This document shows, in pieces, positions 1-9,195 of a DNA stretch of 64,000 nucleotides. This stretch comes from Bacillus sp. FJAT-29790 (GTDB lineage Bacteria; Bacillota; Bacilli; Bacillales; Cytobacillaceae). Position 1 is the first letter of the stretch; each line of letters opens with the position of its first letter. The stretch lies in NCBI RefSeq assembly GCF_019039215.1, contig NZ_JAHNZZ010000001.1:1316668-1380667 (forward strand), written 5' to 3'. The notes under the pieces are model-generated. The model was not told where the DNA came from and did no database searches. It worked only from the letters and a program-made list of their open reading frames with translations. Made by a program: the position numbers and the translations under genes.

Positions 1-1
1 A

Positions 2-220
2 AAATGTGAGTCGATTCTCACGTTGAAACCGCTAACAGATGAATTCATTCAGAACATCGCAAAAATTGCCTGGAAAGAAGTCATGCCAATTACGGATGTA
101 AGAGCAACCGCGGAATATCGTAGAGATATGGCAAGCTCCCTACTTGAGCGTGGACTTTATCGGCTAATGAGGAGGTGGGAAACAGATGCATCAGTTAAAT
201 TGGGTCGGAAAAAGAGTTAG
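2..220 (+). CDS. Xanthine dehydrogenase FAD-binding subunit, C-terminal end (partial, cut by window start)
   Basis: The frame is open from the first bases of the window and ends at position 220. The visible 72 residues match the C-terminal CO-dehydrogenase-flavoprotein domain of FAD-binding (medium) subunits of xanthine dehydrogenase, with a segment of the type DVRATAEYRRDMASSLLERG. The stop lies 35 bp inside the next gene, which encodes the molybdenum subunit, so the two are translationally overlapping partners of one enzyme. In the family this subunit carries FAD and passes electrons from the iron-sulfur subunit to NAD+. The 2Fe-2S subunit gene is not in the window and presumably lies upstream. 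The N-terminal FAD-binding part is missing only because the window begins here. Confidence 0.8.
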   Translation, partial: KCESILTLKPLTDEFIQNIAKIAWKEVMPITDVRATAEYRRDMASSLLERGLYRLMRRWETDASVKLGRKKS

Positions 221-2474
221 GCGGATTGATGGACCGGAAAAAGTAACAGGTGAATTAAAATACATGACCGACTACCATTTTGACAATATGGTTTGGGGTA
301 AGGTTCTTCGGGCTGAATATCCTCACGCCAAAATAAAATCCATTGATACTGAAAAGGCGAAGCAACTTGCCGGGGTTGTCTGTGTTCTTACCGATAAAGA
401 TATCCCTGGATTTAATGGGTTTGGAATCGTTATTCCTGATCAGCCCGTTCTATGCTCGAATGTCGTCCGATGTACTGGTGATGCGGTTGCTTTAGTTGCT
501 GCGGAGACTGAAGAAATTGCCGAGTTGGCGCTGGAGTTAATCCATGTCGAATATGAGCTGCTTGAAGTTGTTTCAAATGCAGAACAAGCCATGACAGCCT
601 CCGCACCGGACCTCCATCCAGACGGAAACATTCATAGTCACGTAATAATCAAGAATGGTGACATCGAAAAAGCGTTTGCGGAAGCGGATATCATCGTCGA
701 AAATACATTTTACTCCCCTCGGCAAATGCATGCTTTTATTGAAACAGAAGGCGGTTGGGGCGTCATGGATGAAGACGGATTCATCACCATTCGCTGTCCT
801 GGCCAATACGCACATAGAGATCGGCTACAAATCGCTCGAGCCCTTGCATATAATCCTGAACGAATCAGAGTCATCTCCAGTCCAATTGGCGGTGCTTTTG
901 GCGGAAAGGATGAAATTACCGTCCAAATTTACCTCGCCCTATTAGCGATGCACACAAATGGACGCCCTGTAAAAATCCACTTGAGCCGTGAAGAATCCGT
1001 TATTGCTGGTATAAAAAGGCATCCCTTCAAGGTGCAAATGAAAACAGCTGCTAAAAAAGATGGCACTTTACTGGCAAATGAAGTGAGGGCTGTTGCTGAT
1101 ACGGGGGCATATGCCTCACTTGGCGGCGCCGTTATTGCTCTTGCAATTGAACATTCTTGCGGCCCATACAAAATTCCAAATGTAAATTTGGAAGGATTTT
1201 GTGTATATACGAATAATGGCATTGCTGGGGCTTTTAGAGGGTTTGGGGTCAATCAAGTATGTATGGGAATCGAAACCCATATGGACATGATTGCTGAAAA
1301 GCTTGGAATGGACCCTATTGAGATTCGGAAGAAAAATGTGTATCACCAAGGGGATGTCTCCAGCCTTGGACATGTCGTTAAGTCAAGTGTCGGTACATTC
1401 AAAACGCTGGAAGCCGCGGAAAATTGCGATCTCTGGAAGAATCGTAGGCAATACAAAGCTGAAGCCGGTGAACCCTGGAAAAAAAGAGGCGTAGCATTAG
1501 CAACATCCTTCCATGGAATCGGCATGGGAATCGGCTTGCCTGATTATGGGGCCGCATCAATTGAACTCCTTTCAGATGGACGATTTCTCGTTGCTGTCGG
1601 TTGTGAAGAAATTGGCGGAGGAAATAGCACTGCCTATGCACAAGTAGCAGCTGAAGTTCTTAACTGTGATATTAGCAATATTAAGGTGGTGCAAGGTGAT
1701 ACATTCCAAACGCTTGATGGCGGAACTGTAACTGCTTCCCGTTCCACTTACACCGGGGGAAGAGCCGTCGCAACCGCGGCACCGAATATGATCAAGTTGC
1801 TTACGAAAGCCGCCGCTGAAATCCTTCAAGTTCCTTTAACAGAAGTCAAAGTGAACACAAATTACTTGTCGGCAAATGAAAAAATCTTAACCTATCAAGC
1901 AATATTCGATTATCTTTATCAACACCATCGAAAAACGAAAGTCGAAGGCCACTTCATCCTTCCGAAAGAAAAAGTTGAAATTGAAGGTTCTGGAGGCGCT
2001 CCCCATCATCTATATGGCTATTTAACCCATGTGGTTATGGTCGAAGTTGATACATTAACAGGAGAAACAGATGTTCTTCGTGTCGTCTCCATCCCCGATG
2101 CTGGAAAGGTCATTAATCCTCAAGGACTGGAAGGGCAAGCAGAAGGCGGAGCCGTGATGGGCATCGGCTACACTCTTTATGAAGACGTGCTAATCGAAAA
2201 TGGTTACCATAAAACACGAAATTTTACTGACTATATTATTCCAACCATCAGAGAAACGCCGATCATCGAAACCATACCTATCGAAGAACCTGAAAAATCT
2301 GGGCCTTTTGGCGCTAAAGGAATTGGCGAAGTTGTGATGATCCCAATCATCGCTGCCATTATGTCTGCCATTTATGATGCTACAGGCGCTAGGATCTATC
2401 ATCTTCCGGCAACACCTGAAAGGGTTTTTAACGCATTAAAAACTTTAAAAAAGATTAAAAGTACAACTCGCTAG
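186..2474 (+). CDS. pucD: Xanthine dehydrogenase, molybdenum-binding subunit (PucD/XdhA-like)
   Basis: The 762-residue product has the full length of the molybdopterin-binding large subunit of the aldehyde oxidase/xanthine dehydrogenase family. An a/b-hammerhead domain occupies roughly residues 15-125 and the Mo-binding domains the rest. Visible motifs are GGAFGGKDE near residue 235 (cofactor region), FRGFGVNQV near 350, and GAKGIGE near 709-715, whose Glu is the catalytic base in the family. The enzyme would oxidise hypoxanthine to xanthine and urate in the cytoplasm, matching the purine permease and adenine deaminase downstream. The start is supported by AGGAGG about 10 bases upstream, inside the end of the FAD-subunit gene. 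Substrate is inferred from context; related enzymes oxidise other aromatic heterocycles or aldehydes. Confidence 0.88.
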   Translation: MHQLNWVGKRVRRIDGPEKVTGELKYMTDYHFDNMVWGKVLRAEYPHAKIKSIDTEKAKQLAGVVCVLTDKDIPGFNGFGIVIPDQPVLCSNVVRCTGDAVALVAAETEEIAELALELIHVEYELLEVVSNAEQAMTASAPDLHPDGNIHSHVIIKNGDIEKAFAEADIIVENTFYSPRQMHAFIETEGGWGVMDEDGFITIRCPGQYAHRDRLQIARALAYNPERIRVISSPIGGAFGGKDEITVQIYLALLAMHTNGRPVKIHLSREESVIAGIKRHPFKVQMKTAAKKDGTLLANEVRAVADTGAYASLGGAVIALAIEHSCGPYKIPNVNLEGFCVYTNNGIAGAFRGFGVNQVCMGIETHMDMIAEKLGMDPIEIRKKNVYHQGDVSSLGHVVKSSVGTFKTLEAAENCDLWKNRRQYKAEAGEPWKKRGVALATSFHGIGMGIGLPDYGAASIELLSDGRFLVAVGCEEIGGGNSTAYAQVAAEVLNCDISNIKVVQGDTFQTLDGGTVTASRSTYTGGRAVATAAPNMIKLLTKAAAEILQVPLTEVKVNTNYLSANEKILTYQAIFDYLYQHHRKTKVEGHFILPKEKVEIEGSGGAPHHLYGYLTHVVMVEVDTLTGETDVLRVVSIPDAGKVINPQGLEGQAEGGAVMGIGYTLYEDVLIENGYHKTRNFTDYIIPTIRETPIIETIPIEEPEKSGPFGAKGIGEVVMIPIIAAIMSAIYDATGARIYHLPATPERVFNALKTLKKIKSTTR

Positions 2475-2483
2475 GTGATGATT

Positions 2484-3287
2484 ATGAACAATGAGCGTAT
2501 ATACGATTTACTGATAGCAGCCCTAAATGATCATAAAGAAACCTTCTTACTTACAATAATCGCTCATCCCGAACAGAGAATGATTGGTTGTAAGATCCTT
2601 TTATGGGAAAATGGAGATTTCTATACTGAATCCTCATTTTCACTTGATTTTTTGCATAGATTAACAGAAAACTGCGAAAAACCGATGAAGAGAAAACGTT
2701 CTACCACCATTTCGTTCATTTTTAATGAAAGCTTAGTAGAATGTTTTGTCGAGTATTTTCCGGCTCCTATCCACTTAATCATTGCAGGTGCTGGGCATGT
2801 TTGTGAGCCTGTAGCAGAAATGGGCAAAATGCTTGGTTTTTTTGTCACGGTAATTGATGACCGGATTGAATTTGCCAACAGAGATCGATTTCCGAATGTG
2901 GATGAAGTCATCTGCCAATCATACCTACAATACTTTAAGGAGGTTGAATTATCTAACAAATCATATATTCTTCTTCTAACGAGAGGTCATAAGTATGATG
3001 TTTTAAGTTTACAAGAGCTGCTCAAACGGGAAGAAAAAGCGGCTTATATTGGGATGATCGGGAGCAGAAGGCGGATTTCCGGTGTCTTTGAGAAACTAAG
3101 ACAGAATTTTCCGGAAGATCACTTTGACTCGCTGTATACCCCAGTCGGATTAGATCTCGGTGCGGAGACCCCATCTGAAATTGCGATTAGTATAATGGCG
3201 GAAATTTTAAAAGTAAAAAATAAAAAATCTGGCGGCTCTTTAAGTAGTAAAATTCGTCAATACGCCAAAATGGGCTTTCATGAGTGA
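2484..3287 (+). CDS. XdhC/CoxI-family molybdenum cofactor maturation protein
   Basis: The product resembles PucA/XdhC proteins, which bind molybdenum cofactor, help its sulfuration and insert it into xanthine dehydrogenase. A Rossmann-type region with IIAGAGHVCEPV begins near residue 99, and the XdhC C-terminal signature GLDLGAETPSEIAISIMAE lies near residue 220. The N-terminal CoxI half is weakly conserved here and lacks a clear GSxPR motif, while the next gene encodes that module alone. The frame opens at GTG 2475 directly after the stop of the previous gene. ATG 2484 is preferred because an AGGTGA ribosome binding site (2473-2478) precedes it. It sits in an operon with the molybdenum subunit it would mature. 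Confidence 0.82.
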   Translation: MNNERIYDLLIAALNDHKETFLLTIIAHPEQRMIGCKILLWENGDFYTESSFSLDFLHRLTENCEKPMKRKRSTTISFIFNESLVECFVEYFPAPIHLIIAGAGHVCEPVAEMGKMLGFFVTVIDDRIEFANRDRFPNVDEVICQSYLQYFKEVELSNKSYILLLTRGHKYDVLSLQELLKREEKAAYIGMIGSRRRISGVFEKLRQNFPEDHFDSLYTPVGLDLGAETPSEIAISIMAEILKVKNKKSGGSLSSKIRQYAKMGFHE

Positions 3288-3302
3288 GGGGGTCCCCGAA
3301 AA

Positions 3303-3617
3303 ATGGAACAAATAAAACTTTTAAAGCGGGCAATGGAAATCCGGAAAGGAGGTGATGTTGCTGCACTTGCGACAATTATTCGGACAAAAGGCTCAACACC
3401 AAGAAAAACAGGAAGCCGTATGATCGTTTTTCCATGCGGTAAAATCGAAGGAACAATAGGAGGTGGTTGTGGGGAAGCTGAAATTATTGAAAAAGCAATT
3501 GAAGTGATTCTTACGAACATCCCTTTAACTCAGCGTGTGGATCTTACGAATGGACTGTTTTATGAGGATGGGGGCATTTGTGGAGGCATAATGGATGTTT
3601 TTATTGAACCGATTTAG
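3303..3617 (+). CDS. Stand-alone XdhC_CoxI-domain protein
   Basis: This 104-residue protein consists only of the XdhC N-terminal (CoxI) module. It shows GSTPRKTGSRM near residues 32-42 and GTIGGGCGEAE near residues 52-62, the most conserved parts of that domain, plus a second Cys-Gly-Gly near the end. A full XdhC carries this module and a Rossmann domain in one chain of about 270-330 residues. Here the Rossmann partner is the preceding gene, 15 bp away, so the two probably act together on molybdenum cofactor for the xanthine dehydrogenase. A GAGGGGG ribosome binding site precedes the ATG. The reading ends at a normal stop, and no missing C-terminal part is visible downstream. Confidence 0.8.
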   Translation: MEQIKLLKRAMEIRKGGDVAALATIIRTKGSTPRKTGSRMIVFPCGKIEGTIGGGCGEAEIIEKAIEVILTNIPLTQRVDLTNGLFYEDGGICGGIMDVFIEPI

Positions 3618-3691
3618 CAAGGTTTTCTAAGCCCTACTTTTTCTATATTGGCTATCTTGTGCGTTTTATTAATTTAAAGGAGTGATCTCAC

Positions 3692-5059
3692 ATGTCCATG
3701 ATTGAAAAAGATTTTGGGTCTGGTCCCCCTCCTTCCCTAAATGCAAGTCTATTGGAAAGACTCTTTAAATTGTCCGAGCGAAATACAAACGTAAAAACAG
3801 AAATTCTCGCTGGAATCACTTCATTTTTAACAATGAGCTACATCATTTTTGTGAATCCGATCATTTTAGCAGACGCTGGAATACCAAAAGAAGCCGCACT
3901 CGCAGCAACCATTTATGCCAGCGTTTTCTGTACGCTGCTTATGGCTCTTTGGGCTAACTATCCTGTTGCAGTTGCACCAGGAATGGGATTAAATGCGTTT
4001 TTCGCTTACACCGTTGTTTTAGGCCAAGGGCTTTCATGGCAAACTGCTCTCGGTGCCGTCTTTATTTCGGGCATTGTGTTTTTAATCTTGACTGTTACTG
4101 GCATTCGCCAAAAGATTGTTGATGGGGTTCCCGGCGTCTTAAAATCAGCTATTGCGGTTGGAATCGGATTATTTATTGCCTTTATTGGGCTAAAAAATGC
4201 GGAACTTGTTGTTGCAAGTGATGCGACATTTGTAAGCTTAGGAAATATGACAAGCGTGGGGCCATTACTTGCAATTTTCGGACTCATTATTGCTGCGATT
4301 TTAATGGCCAAACGGGTAAAAGGTGCCCTGTTGATTAGTATTTTAGGCACAAGCGTTCTCGCAATGCTTGTCGGCTTTATCGCCTATCCAAAAGCGATTA
4401 GTGATGTCGTCTCATTATCTCTCCCTAGCATGTCAGAAACATTTCTCGCGATGGACATAATGGGAGCCGTTAAATATGGGATTCTATCAGTCATTTTCTC
4501 CTTTACGATCGTCGAATTATTTGATAATTTAGCGACCTTAATCGGATTAACAAGAAAAGCGGGTCTGACAGATGATAACGGAAAAATTGAAAATCTTGAT
4601 CGTGCACTTCAGGCTGATGCGATTGGAACGATAGCCAGTGCTTCTTTTGGCAGTACGGCATTAAATGCCTACGTTGAAAATGCAACTGGTATTTCTGAAG
4701 GCGGACGAACCGGTTTAACCGCTTTAACCGTTGGTGTCTTATTCTTCCTAGCCTTAATTTTCGCCCCCTTAATTTACTTCATCCCTTCTGTTGCCACAGC
4801 TCCTATCCTAATCCTTGTCGGGGCGTTAATGATCAGTGAAATCAAACATATTAGTTTTGATGACTTTACGGATGTGATCCCAGTTTTCTTAACGATTATT
4901 TTGATGCCGCTTACATTTAGCATTGCCCAAGGTTTAGCGTTTGGTTTTATCTCTTATACCCTATTAAAACTCCTAACAGGAAAAAGCAATCAAATTCATT
5001 GGATCATGTATTTTGTCAGCGCTGCATTTATCATAAACTTTATTATGGGCGGTCATTAA
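3692..5059 (+). CDS. AzgA-type purine permease (hypoxanthine/guanine/adenine; PbuG/PbuO-like)
   Basis: The 455-residue, very hydrophobic protein belongs to the AzgA branch of the NCS2 nucleobase-cation symporters. Family hallmarks are TEILAGITSFLTMSYIIFVN near residue 35, APGMGLNAFFAY near residue 92 and an ELFDNLATLIG segment near residue 273. About 12 membrane spans can be drawn. It would import purine bases by proton symport. The genes on both sides encode xanthine dehydrogenase maturation and adenine deaminase, so adenine or hypoxanthine uptake is the best guess; PbuG and PbuO cannot be told apart by eye. The start is set by AAAGGAG about 10 bases upstream. Confidence 0.88.
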   Translation: MSMIEKDFGSGPPPSLNASLLERLFKLSERNTNVKTEILAGITSFLTMSYIIFVNPIILADAGIPKEAALAATIYASVFCTLLMALWANYPVAVAPGMGLNAFFAYTVVLGQGLSWQTALGAVFISGIVFLILTVTGIRQKIVDGVPGVLKSAIAVGIGLFIAFIGLKNAELVVASDATFVSLGNMTSVGPLLAIFGLIIAAILMAKRVKGALLISILGTSVLAMLVGFIAYPKAISDVVSLSLPSMSETFLAMDIMGAVKYGILSVIFSFTIVELFDNLATLIGLTRKAGLTDDNGKIENLDRALQADAIGTIASASFGSTALNAYVENATGISEGGRTGLTALTVGVLFFLALIFAPLIYFIPSVATAPILILVGALMISEIKHISFDDFTDVIPVFLTIILMPLTFSIAQGLAFGFISYTLLKLLTGKSNQIHWIMYFVSAAFIINFIMGGH

Positions 5060-5096
5060 TGCTATAATTTATAAAAAATTAAAGGCGGGGTCCTTA

Positions 5097-6836
5097 TTGA
5101 AGCAAACAATAGAGATTTTGAAAAAAAGAATAGATGTGGCAGCTAAAAGAACTCCTGCCGATCTTGTGATTAAAAACGGGAAAATTATAAACGTTTTTAC
5201 TAGAGAGATTTTAACAGATGATATAGCGATTGTTGATGGATTTATTGCTGGTATCGGGGATTTTGAAGGTAACGAAACCATTGATGCTTCCGGAAAATAT
5301 ATCGTACCCGGCTTTATCGATGGCCACGTTCATATTGAATCGGCAATGGTCACACCTTCAGAGTTTGCCAATGTCGTTCTCCCACATGGGGTAACAACCG
5401 TGATTGCAGATCCTCATGAAATCGCCAATGTCAGCGGAGTCGATGGAATTGAATTTATGCTGAAGGCATCAGAAGGGATTCCGCTTGACGTCTTTTTAAT
5501 GCTGCCTTCATGTGTGCCCGCAACCCCTTTTGAAAACGCAGGAGCCACTCTTGAAGCCGAACAACTAGAGCCATTTTACACGCATCCCCGGGTAATTGGC
5601 CTTGGAGAAGTCATGGATTTCCCATCTGTTTTTCACAATGATGAAAAAATGTTAAAAAAACTTGCCGATGCGAGTATTCAGGAAAAACGGATTGATGGCC
5701 ATGCAGCAGGGATTGATTCAAATGGGATTAATGTCTATATGGCTGCAGGGATTCGAACTGATCATGAATGTGTTACTCCTGAAGAGGCGTTAGACCGACT
5801 GCGAAAAGGCATGTATGTGATGCTGCGGGAAGGTTCAGCTGCGAAAGACTTAATTGCTCTTTTACAGGCAGTGAATGAACAAAACGCCCGCCGCTGTTTG
5901 TTCGTCACAGATGACAAACATCTTGACGAACTAATTAACGAAGGAAGTATCGATTACAACGTTATAACAGCAATCAAAGAAGGGCTCGATCCACTTCTTG
6001 CCATTCAAATGGCTACATTGAATGCTGCAGAGTGCTTTGGTCTCAAAACAAAAGGTGCGGTCGCGCCAGGGTATGAAGCCGATTTTTTAATATTAAATGA
6101 CCTGGACACAATCGACATAGAAAAGGTTTATAAAAGTGGAAAGCTCGTGGCAATGAATGGAGAAATCGTTTCCCATTGCGAATCGAAAGTGGCTCCTTCC
6201 CCTTCTATTATCGATAGCGTAAAGATCAATTCAGTTACAAGTGACCATCTGCAAATTAAAATAAATGATGGCAGCTTAGCAAATATCATTGGCATTATCC
6301 CAAATAAGATTGTAACTAAACATTTGATTGAAAATGTCGATTCTAAAAATGGCCTTTTTCAATGCAATCTTGAAAAAGATCATTTAAAATTAGCAGTCGT
6401 TGAAAGGCATAAAAAAACAGGAAATGTAGGTCTTGGAATCATAAAAGGATTAGGCATCAAAAATGGAGCGGTTGCTTCGACAGTTGCACACGATTCACAT
6501 AATATTGTCGCGGCTGGAACTTCAGATGAAGATCTGATGAAAGCGATTCATCTTACATCAGAGATGAAAGGTGGACTTGTTGTTGTTCAAAATGGAGAAA
6601 TGATTGCCTCCCTTCCATTGCCTATCTCTGGTCTTATATCAGATCAACCTTCATCTATCGTCAACAAAAGGATAAGCGAATTAAATCAAGCGCTCATAAA
6701 AATCGGCTGTTCTATGGAATTTAATCCATTTGTTACCTTATCATTTCTGGCTCTTCCGGTAATCCCAGAGCTCAAGCTTACTGATGTTGGGTTATTTAAT
6801 GTAAAGACTTTAAGACATATTCAGATTGAGGCATAA
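5097..6836 (+). CDS. adeC: Adenine deaminase
   Basis: This 579-residue amidohydrolase matches bacterial adenine deaminase (AdeC, about 577 residues in Bacillus subtilis). It hydrolyses adenine to hypoxanthine and ammonia. A metal-binding HVHIES motif near residue 77 follows PGFIDG; GLGEVMDFPS near residue 169, DGHAAG near 202, TDHECVTPEEALDRLRKG near 222 and FVTDDKH near 268 are all typical. The C-terminal adenine-deaminase-specific domain with VAHDSHNIVAAG near residue 463 is intact. The start is TTG, with AAAGGCGGGG as ribosome binding site 6-16 bases upstream. It lies 37 bp behind the purine permease and feeds hypoxanthine to xanthine dehydrogenase. Confidence 0.95.
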   Translation: MKQTIEILKKRIDVAAKRTPADLVIKNGKIINVFTREILTDDIAIVDGFIAGIGDFEGNETIDASGKYIVPGFIDGHVHIESAMVTPSEFANVVLPHGVTTVIADPHEIANVSGVDGIEFMLKASEGIPLDVFLMLPSCVPATPFENAGATLEAEQLEPFYTHPRVIGLGEVMDFPSVFHNDEKMLKKLADASIQEKRIDGHAAGIDSNGINVYMAAGIRTDHECVTPEEALDRLRKGMYVMLREGSAAKDLIALLQAVNEQNARRCLFVTDDKHLDELINEGSIDYNVITAIKEGLDPLLAIQMATLNAAECFGLKTKGAVAPGYEADFLILNDLDTIDIEKVYKSGKLVAMNGEIVSHCESKVAPSPSIIDSVKINSVTSDHLQIKINDGSLANIIGIIPNKIVTKHLIENVDSKNGLFQCNLEKDHLKLAVVERHKKTGNVGLGIIKGLGIKNGAVASTVAHDSHNIVAAGTSDEDLMKAIHLTSEMKGGLVVVQNGEMIASLPLPISGLISDQPSSIVNKRISELNQALIKIGCSMEFNPFVTLSFLALPVIPELKLTDVGLFNVKTLRHIQIEA

Positions 6837-6923
6837 GATCAAATATAAGTAGGGTCATATTGGTAGCAATAGGTATAGTAAGGACAATTTAAAATTAATA
6901 CGTTAAGAAAGATCGTAAATAAA

Positions 6924-6966
6924 AATGCCCAATTTCTCAGTGTTAAAAATGAGAGATTGGGCATTC
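6924..6966. terminator. Terminator-like hairpin between adeC and the MFS gene
   Basis: ATGCCCAATTTCTCA and TGAGAGATTGGGCAT form a 15-bp arm stem with one G-T pair around a short loop. An A-run precedes it, which gives a U-tract for transcripts from the right (the convergent MFS gene), and the left-hand adeC operon also ends here. It is probably used in both directions. Confidence 0.7.
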
Positions 6967-7079
6967 ATTCCTTCACAATTGCACTGTATTCTAGAATATT
7001 ACAGAATTATAATGGTATTAATGAAAACATAAGTTATCTATTTTTTATTTTTGCAGATTATCTAGTTTTGTAAATCCGA

Positions 7080-8297
7080 TTAGATACTAAAACTCTTTAT
7101 TCCTCTTTTCCGCTCCAAGGAAGAACTCCACAATGTAAGAAGTACAGCTCCAAGCACCATTATACCGCCAATCCAAGGTGTATGAATCAATCCGAAAGAA
7201 TCTACGATAAGTCCGCCAACAAAAGCCCCTATTGCTATTCCGACGTTAAATGCCGCAATATTTAAAGCTGATGCAACATTTACTGCGGAAGGTACATATC
7301 TTTCAGCTAATTGAACGACATAAATTTGTAAGCCTGGTACGTTCATAAATGCGAATAATCCTAAGAAAAAAAGCGTGACAACAGCTGTAACTTTGAATGG
7401 CGCCGTGAATGTGAAGATAACAAGTATAACTGCCTGAAGGATGAACATCCAAAACAATGCCTTTAGCGGATTTTTATTCGCAGCCTTCCCGCCAATTGTA
7501 TTTCCAATCGCTACTGCAACACCATATACAAGTAAAATGATACCAACAGTGCCTGGGGCAAAACTTGTGATATCTTCTAAAATTGGCGCTAAGTAGGTAA
7601 ACGCCACAAAAGTACCGCCATATCCTAAAGCAGTAATCGCAAATGCTAAAAGTAATGGACCGTTCATTAAGATTTTAAAGTTATCATTCAATTTTGCCGG
7701 TGGAACTTGTTTAAGATTTTTAGGAACCAGAATGGCACTGGCGATAATAGCGATGACACCTAGGATAGCGACAGCCCAGAACGTTGATCTCCATCCAAAG
7801 GCTTGACCAATGAATGTACCCAGTGGCACACCTGTTACGGTTGCAACTGTTAAACCTGTAAACATAAATGCGATGGCACTGGCCCGTTTGTGTTCAGGAA
7901 CAAGATCTGCTGCAATCGTTGAACCGATTGAGAAGAATACCCCGTGAGAAAATGCAGTAATAACCCTTGCCACTAACAATAAGCCAAAGCTTGTTGATAA
8001 AGCAGCAATTGAGTTACCAACAATGAAGATAACCATCAATAGCATCAATAATGTTTTTCTGTTCATTTTGTTTGTTAAAGCTGTAAGAATCGGGGCGCCA
8101 ATCGCAACACCCATTGCATAACCAGATATTAACAATCCAGCTAATGTTATGGAAATATTTAAATCTCCTGCTAACGAAGAAAGTAATCCTACTGGTACGA
8201 ATTCAGTTGTACCAATTCCAAAAGCACTGATAGCTAAAGCCATTAATGCAAAGGTCCCTCCTTTTTTCTCTTGAGTATTTATCGCAGTGGAACTCAT
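7080..8297 (-). CDS. MFS exporter, AraJ/YdhP-like (DHA1 type)
   Basis: This is a 12-span major facilitator of about 405 residues. The N-terminal segment FGIGTTEFVPVGLL is characteristic of the AraJ/YdhP group of DHA1 exporters, and the RVITAFSHGVFFSIGS helix and VTGVPLGTFIGQAFGWRSTF (motif C region) are also typical. Such proteins export sugars, drugs or purine nucleosides, and the substrate here is unknown. The frame opens 60 bp further upstream, but ATG 8297 has a perfect AAGGAGGA 8 bases before it and is taken as the start. It is divergent from an HxlR-family regulator gene, a common pairing in Bacillus in which the regulator controls the exporter. Confidence 0.85.
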   Translation of the reverse strand: MSSTAINTQEKKGGTFALMALAISAFGIGTTEFVPVGLLSSLAGDLNISITLAGLLISGYAMGVAIGAPILTALTNKMNRKTLLMLLMVIFIVGNSIAALSTSFGLLLVARVITAFSHGVFFSIGSTIAADLVPEHKRASAIAFMFTGLTVATVTGVPLGTFIGQAFGWRSTFWAVAILGVIAIIASAILVPKNLKQVPPAKLNDNFKILMNGPLLLAFAITALGYGGTFVAFTYLAPILEDITSFAPGTVGIILLVYGVAVAIGNTIGGKAANKNPLKALFWMFILQAVILVIFTFTAPFKVTAVVTLFFLGLFAFMNVPGLQIYVVQLAERYVPSAVNVASALNIAAFNVGIAIGAFVGGLIVDSFGLIHTPWIGGIMVLGAVLLTLWSSSLERKRGIKSFSI

Positions 8298-8533
8298 AAA
8301 AGAATCCTCCTTATCATTTTTGAAGTTGTTCATGGGGACCGCAGCGTGATTTGGCACCTTTCAAATTTTTATCACGCTGCTTCCGTGAACAGCATTATTA
8401 AACATACAAACAGAAAGATTAGTACATTATTTAAAGTAGTGTAGATTCTTTAAAGTATATACAGTCATTTTCAACCCTTTTCTTCCCGCTCATGTATGTT
8501 ATTATGAAACCAACACTTCAAATTGAAAAGTAC

Positions 8534-8566
8534 GCACTTTTAAGTAATGTAGGTACCTGAAAGTGC
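8534..8566. promoter_or_regulatory. Inverted repeat in the HxlR/MFS intergenic region (possible operator)
   Basis: GCACTTT (8534-8540) and AAAGTGC (8560-8566) form a perfect 7-bp inverted repeat just upstream of the HxlR-gene ribosome binding site; two GTAC tetramers also lie here. HxlR-type dimers bind such repeats, so autoregulation is plausible. This is a positional inference only. Confidence 0.35.
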
Positions 8567-8592
8567 CTATGAAATATAAAGGAGGAACTAAA

Positions 8593-8919
8593 ATGGCATA
8601 TAACATTCCTGTAGAAGCCACACTGGACGTCATCGGTGGAAAGTGGAAAGTTGTCATTATGTGTCACTTGATTAAAGGAGAAAAACGAACAAATGAATTG
8701 AAAAAGCTCATGCCTGGCATCACACAAAAAATGCTGACCCAGCAGCTGCGGGAACTTGAGGCGGATGGCGTGGTGAATCGCATGGTTTTTGATCAAGTTC
8801 CTCCAAAGGTTATTTATTCTTTAACAGATTATGGCTGGTCACTTCGTCCCATTTTGGATGCCATGTGTAGCTGGGGAGAAGGACACATTGCATTGACTGG
8901 AGAGGAAGTTGTAAATTAA
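8593..8919 (+). CDS. HxlR-family winged-helix transcriptional regulator
   Basis: The 108-residue protein has the HxlR signature: [17 protein letters not shown] at residues 8-24 followed by [20 protein letters not shown] (recognition helix region) and the wing ending in [10 protein letters not shown]. HxlR regulators bind DNA as dimers and often sense reactive electrophiles through an N-terminal cysteine; the only early Cys here is within the first helix. It is transcribed away from the MFS exporter gene and probably represses it. The frame opens at 8563, but AAAGGAGG immediately upstream selects ATG 8593. Confidence 0.88.
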   Translation: MAYNIPVEATLDVIGGKWKVVIMCHLIKGEKRTNELKKLMPGITQKMLTQQLRELEADGVVNRMVFDQVPPKVIYSLTDYGWSLRPILDAMCSWGEGHIALTGEEVVN

Positions 8920-8929
8920 ATATAATTGA

Positions 8930-8966
8930 AAAAGGATTCAAATGCGGAATGCAATGAATCCTTTTT
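8930..8966 (+). terminator. Rho-independent terminator of the HxlR gene
   Basis: AAAAGGATTCA and TGAATCCTTTTTT form an 11-bp stem ending in a T-run, 11 bp after the stop codon of the regulator gene. Confidence 0.85.
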
Positions 8967-9160
8967 TATATCTTGCTATTGAAATATGATTTATTACATT
9001 CTAACTGATGTAATAAAATCCGGTTCCACATTGATTTTCTATATTTTTTCTACCAAATGATATCCGGGTATGCTTTATTATGGGGCATTTCAAACATGCT
9101 AATCATTGCTTTTTTATCGGTTAAGTGTAAAATAACCCTATTAATTAGGGTTCGTAAAAT

Positions 9161-9190
9161 AAAAAAACGGCCGGAATCTCCAGCCGTTTA
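9161..9190 (-). terminator. Rho-independent terminator of the GH18 gene
   Basis: Read on the minus strand, AACGGCTGG pairs with CCGGCCGTT (one G-T pair) around a 5-base loop and runs into seven T residues. It begins 6 bp after the GH18 stop. A second small hairpin (AACCCTA/TAGGGTT, 9134-9152) lies just beyond it. Confidence 0.85.
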
Positions 9191-9195
9191 TTTCA

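Noticed and set aside
2475..2483. GTG 2475 as start of the XdhC-type gene
   Set aside because: It falls within the ribosome binding site of ATG 2484 and has no site of its own.
1..3617. A selenium-dependent molybdenum hydroxylase, suggested by the possible selenoprotein elsewhere
   Set aside because: No YqeB/YqeC-type or SelD genes accompany the xanthine dehydrogenase genes in the window, so there is no support.
7080..8297. Possible purine efflux pump PbuE because of the neighbouring purine genes
   Set aside because: The sequence fits the AraJ/YdhP group better, it is in a separate convergent unit, and an HxlR regulator accompanies it.
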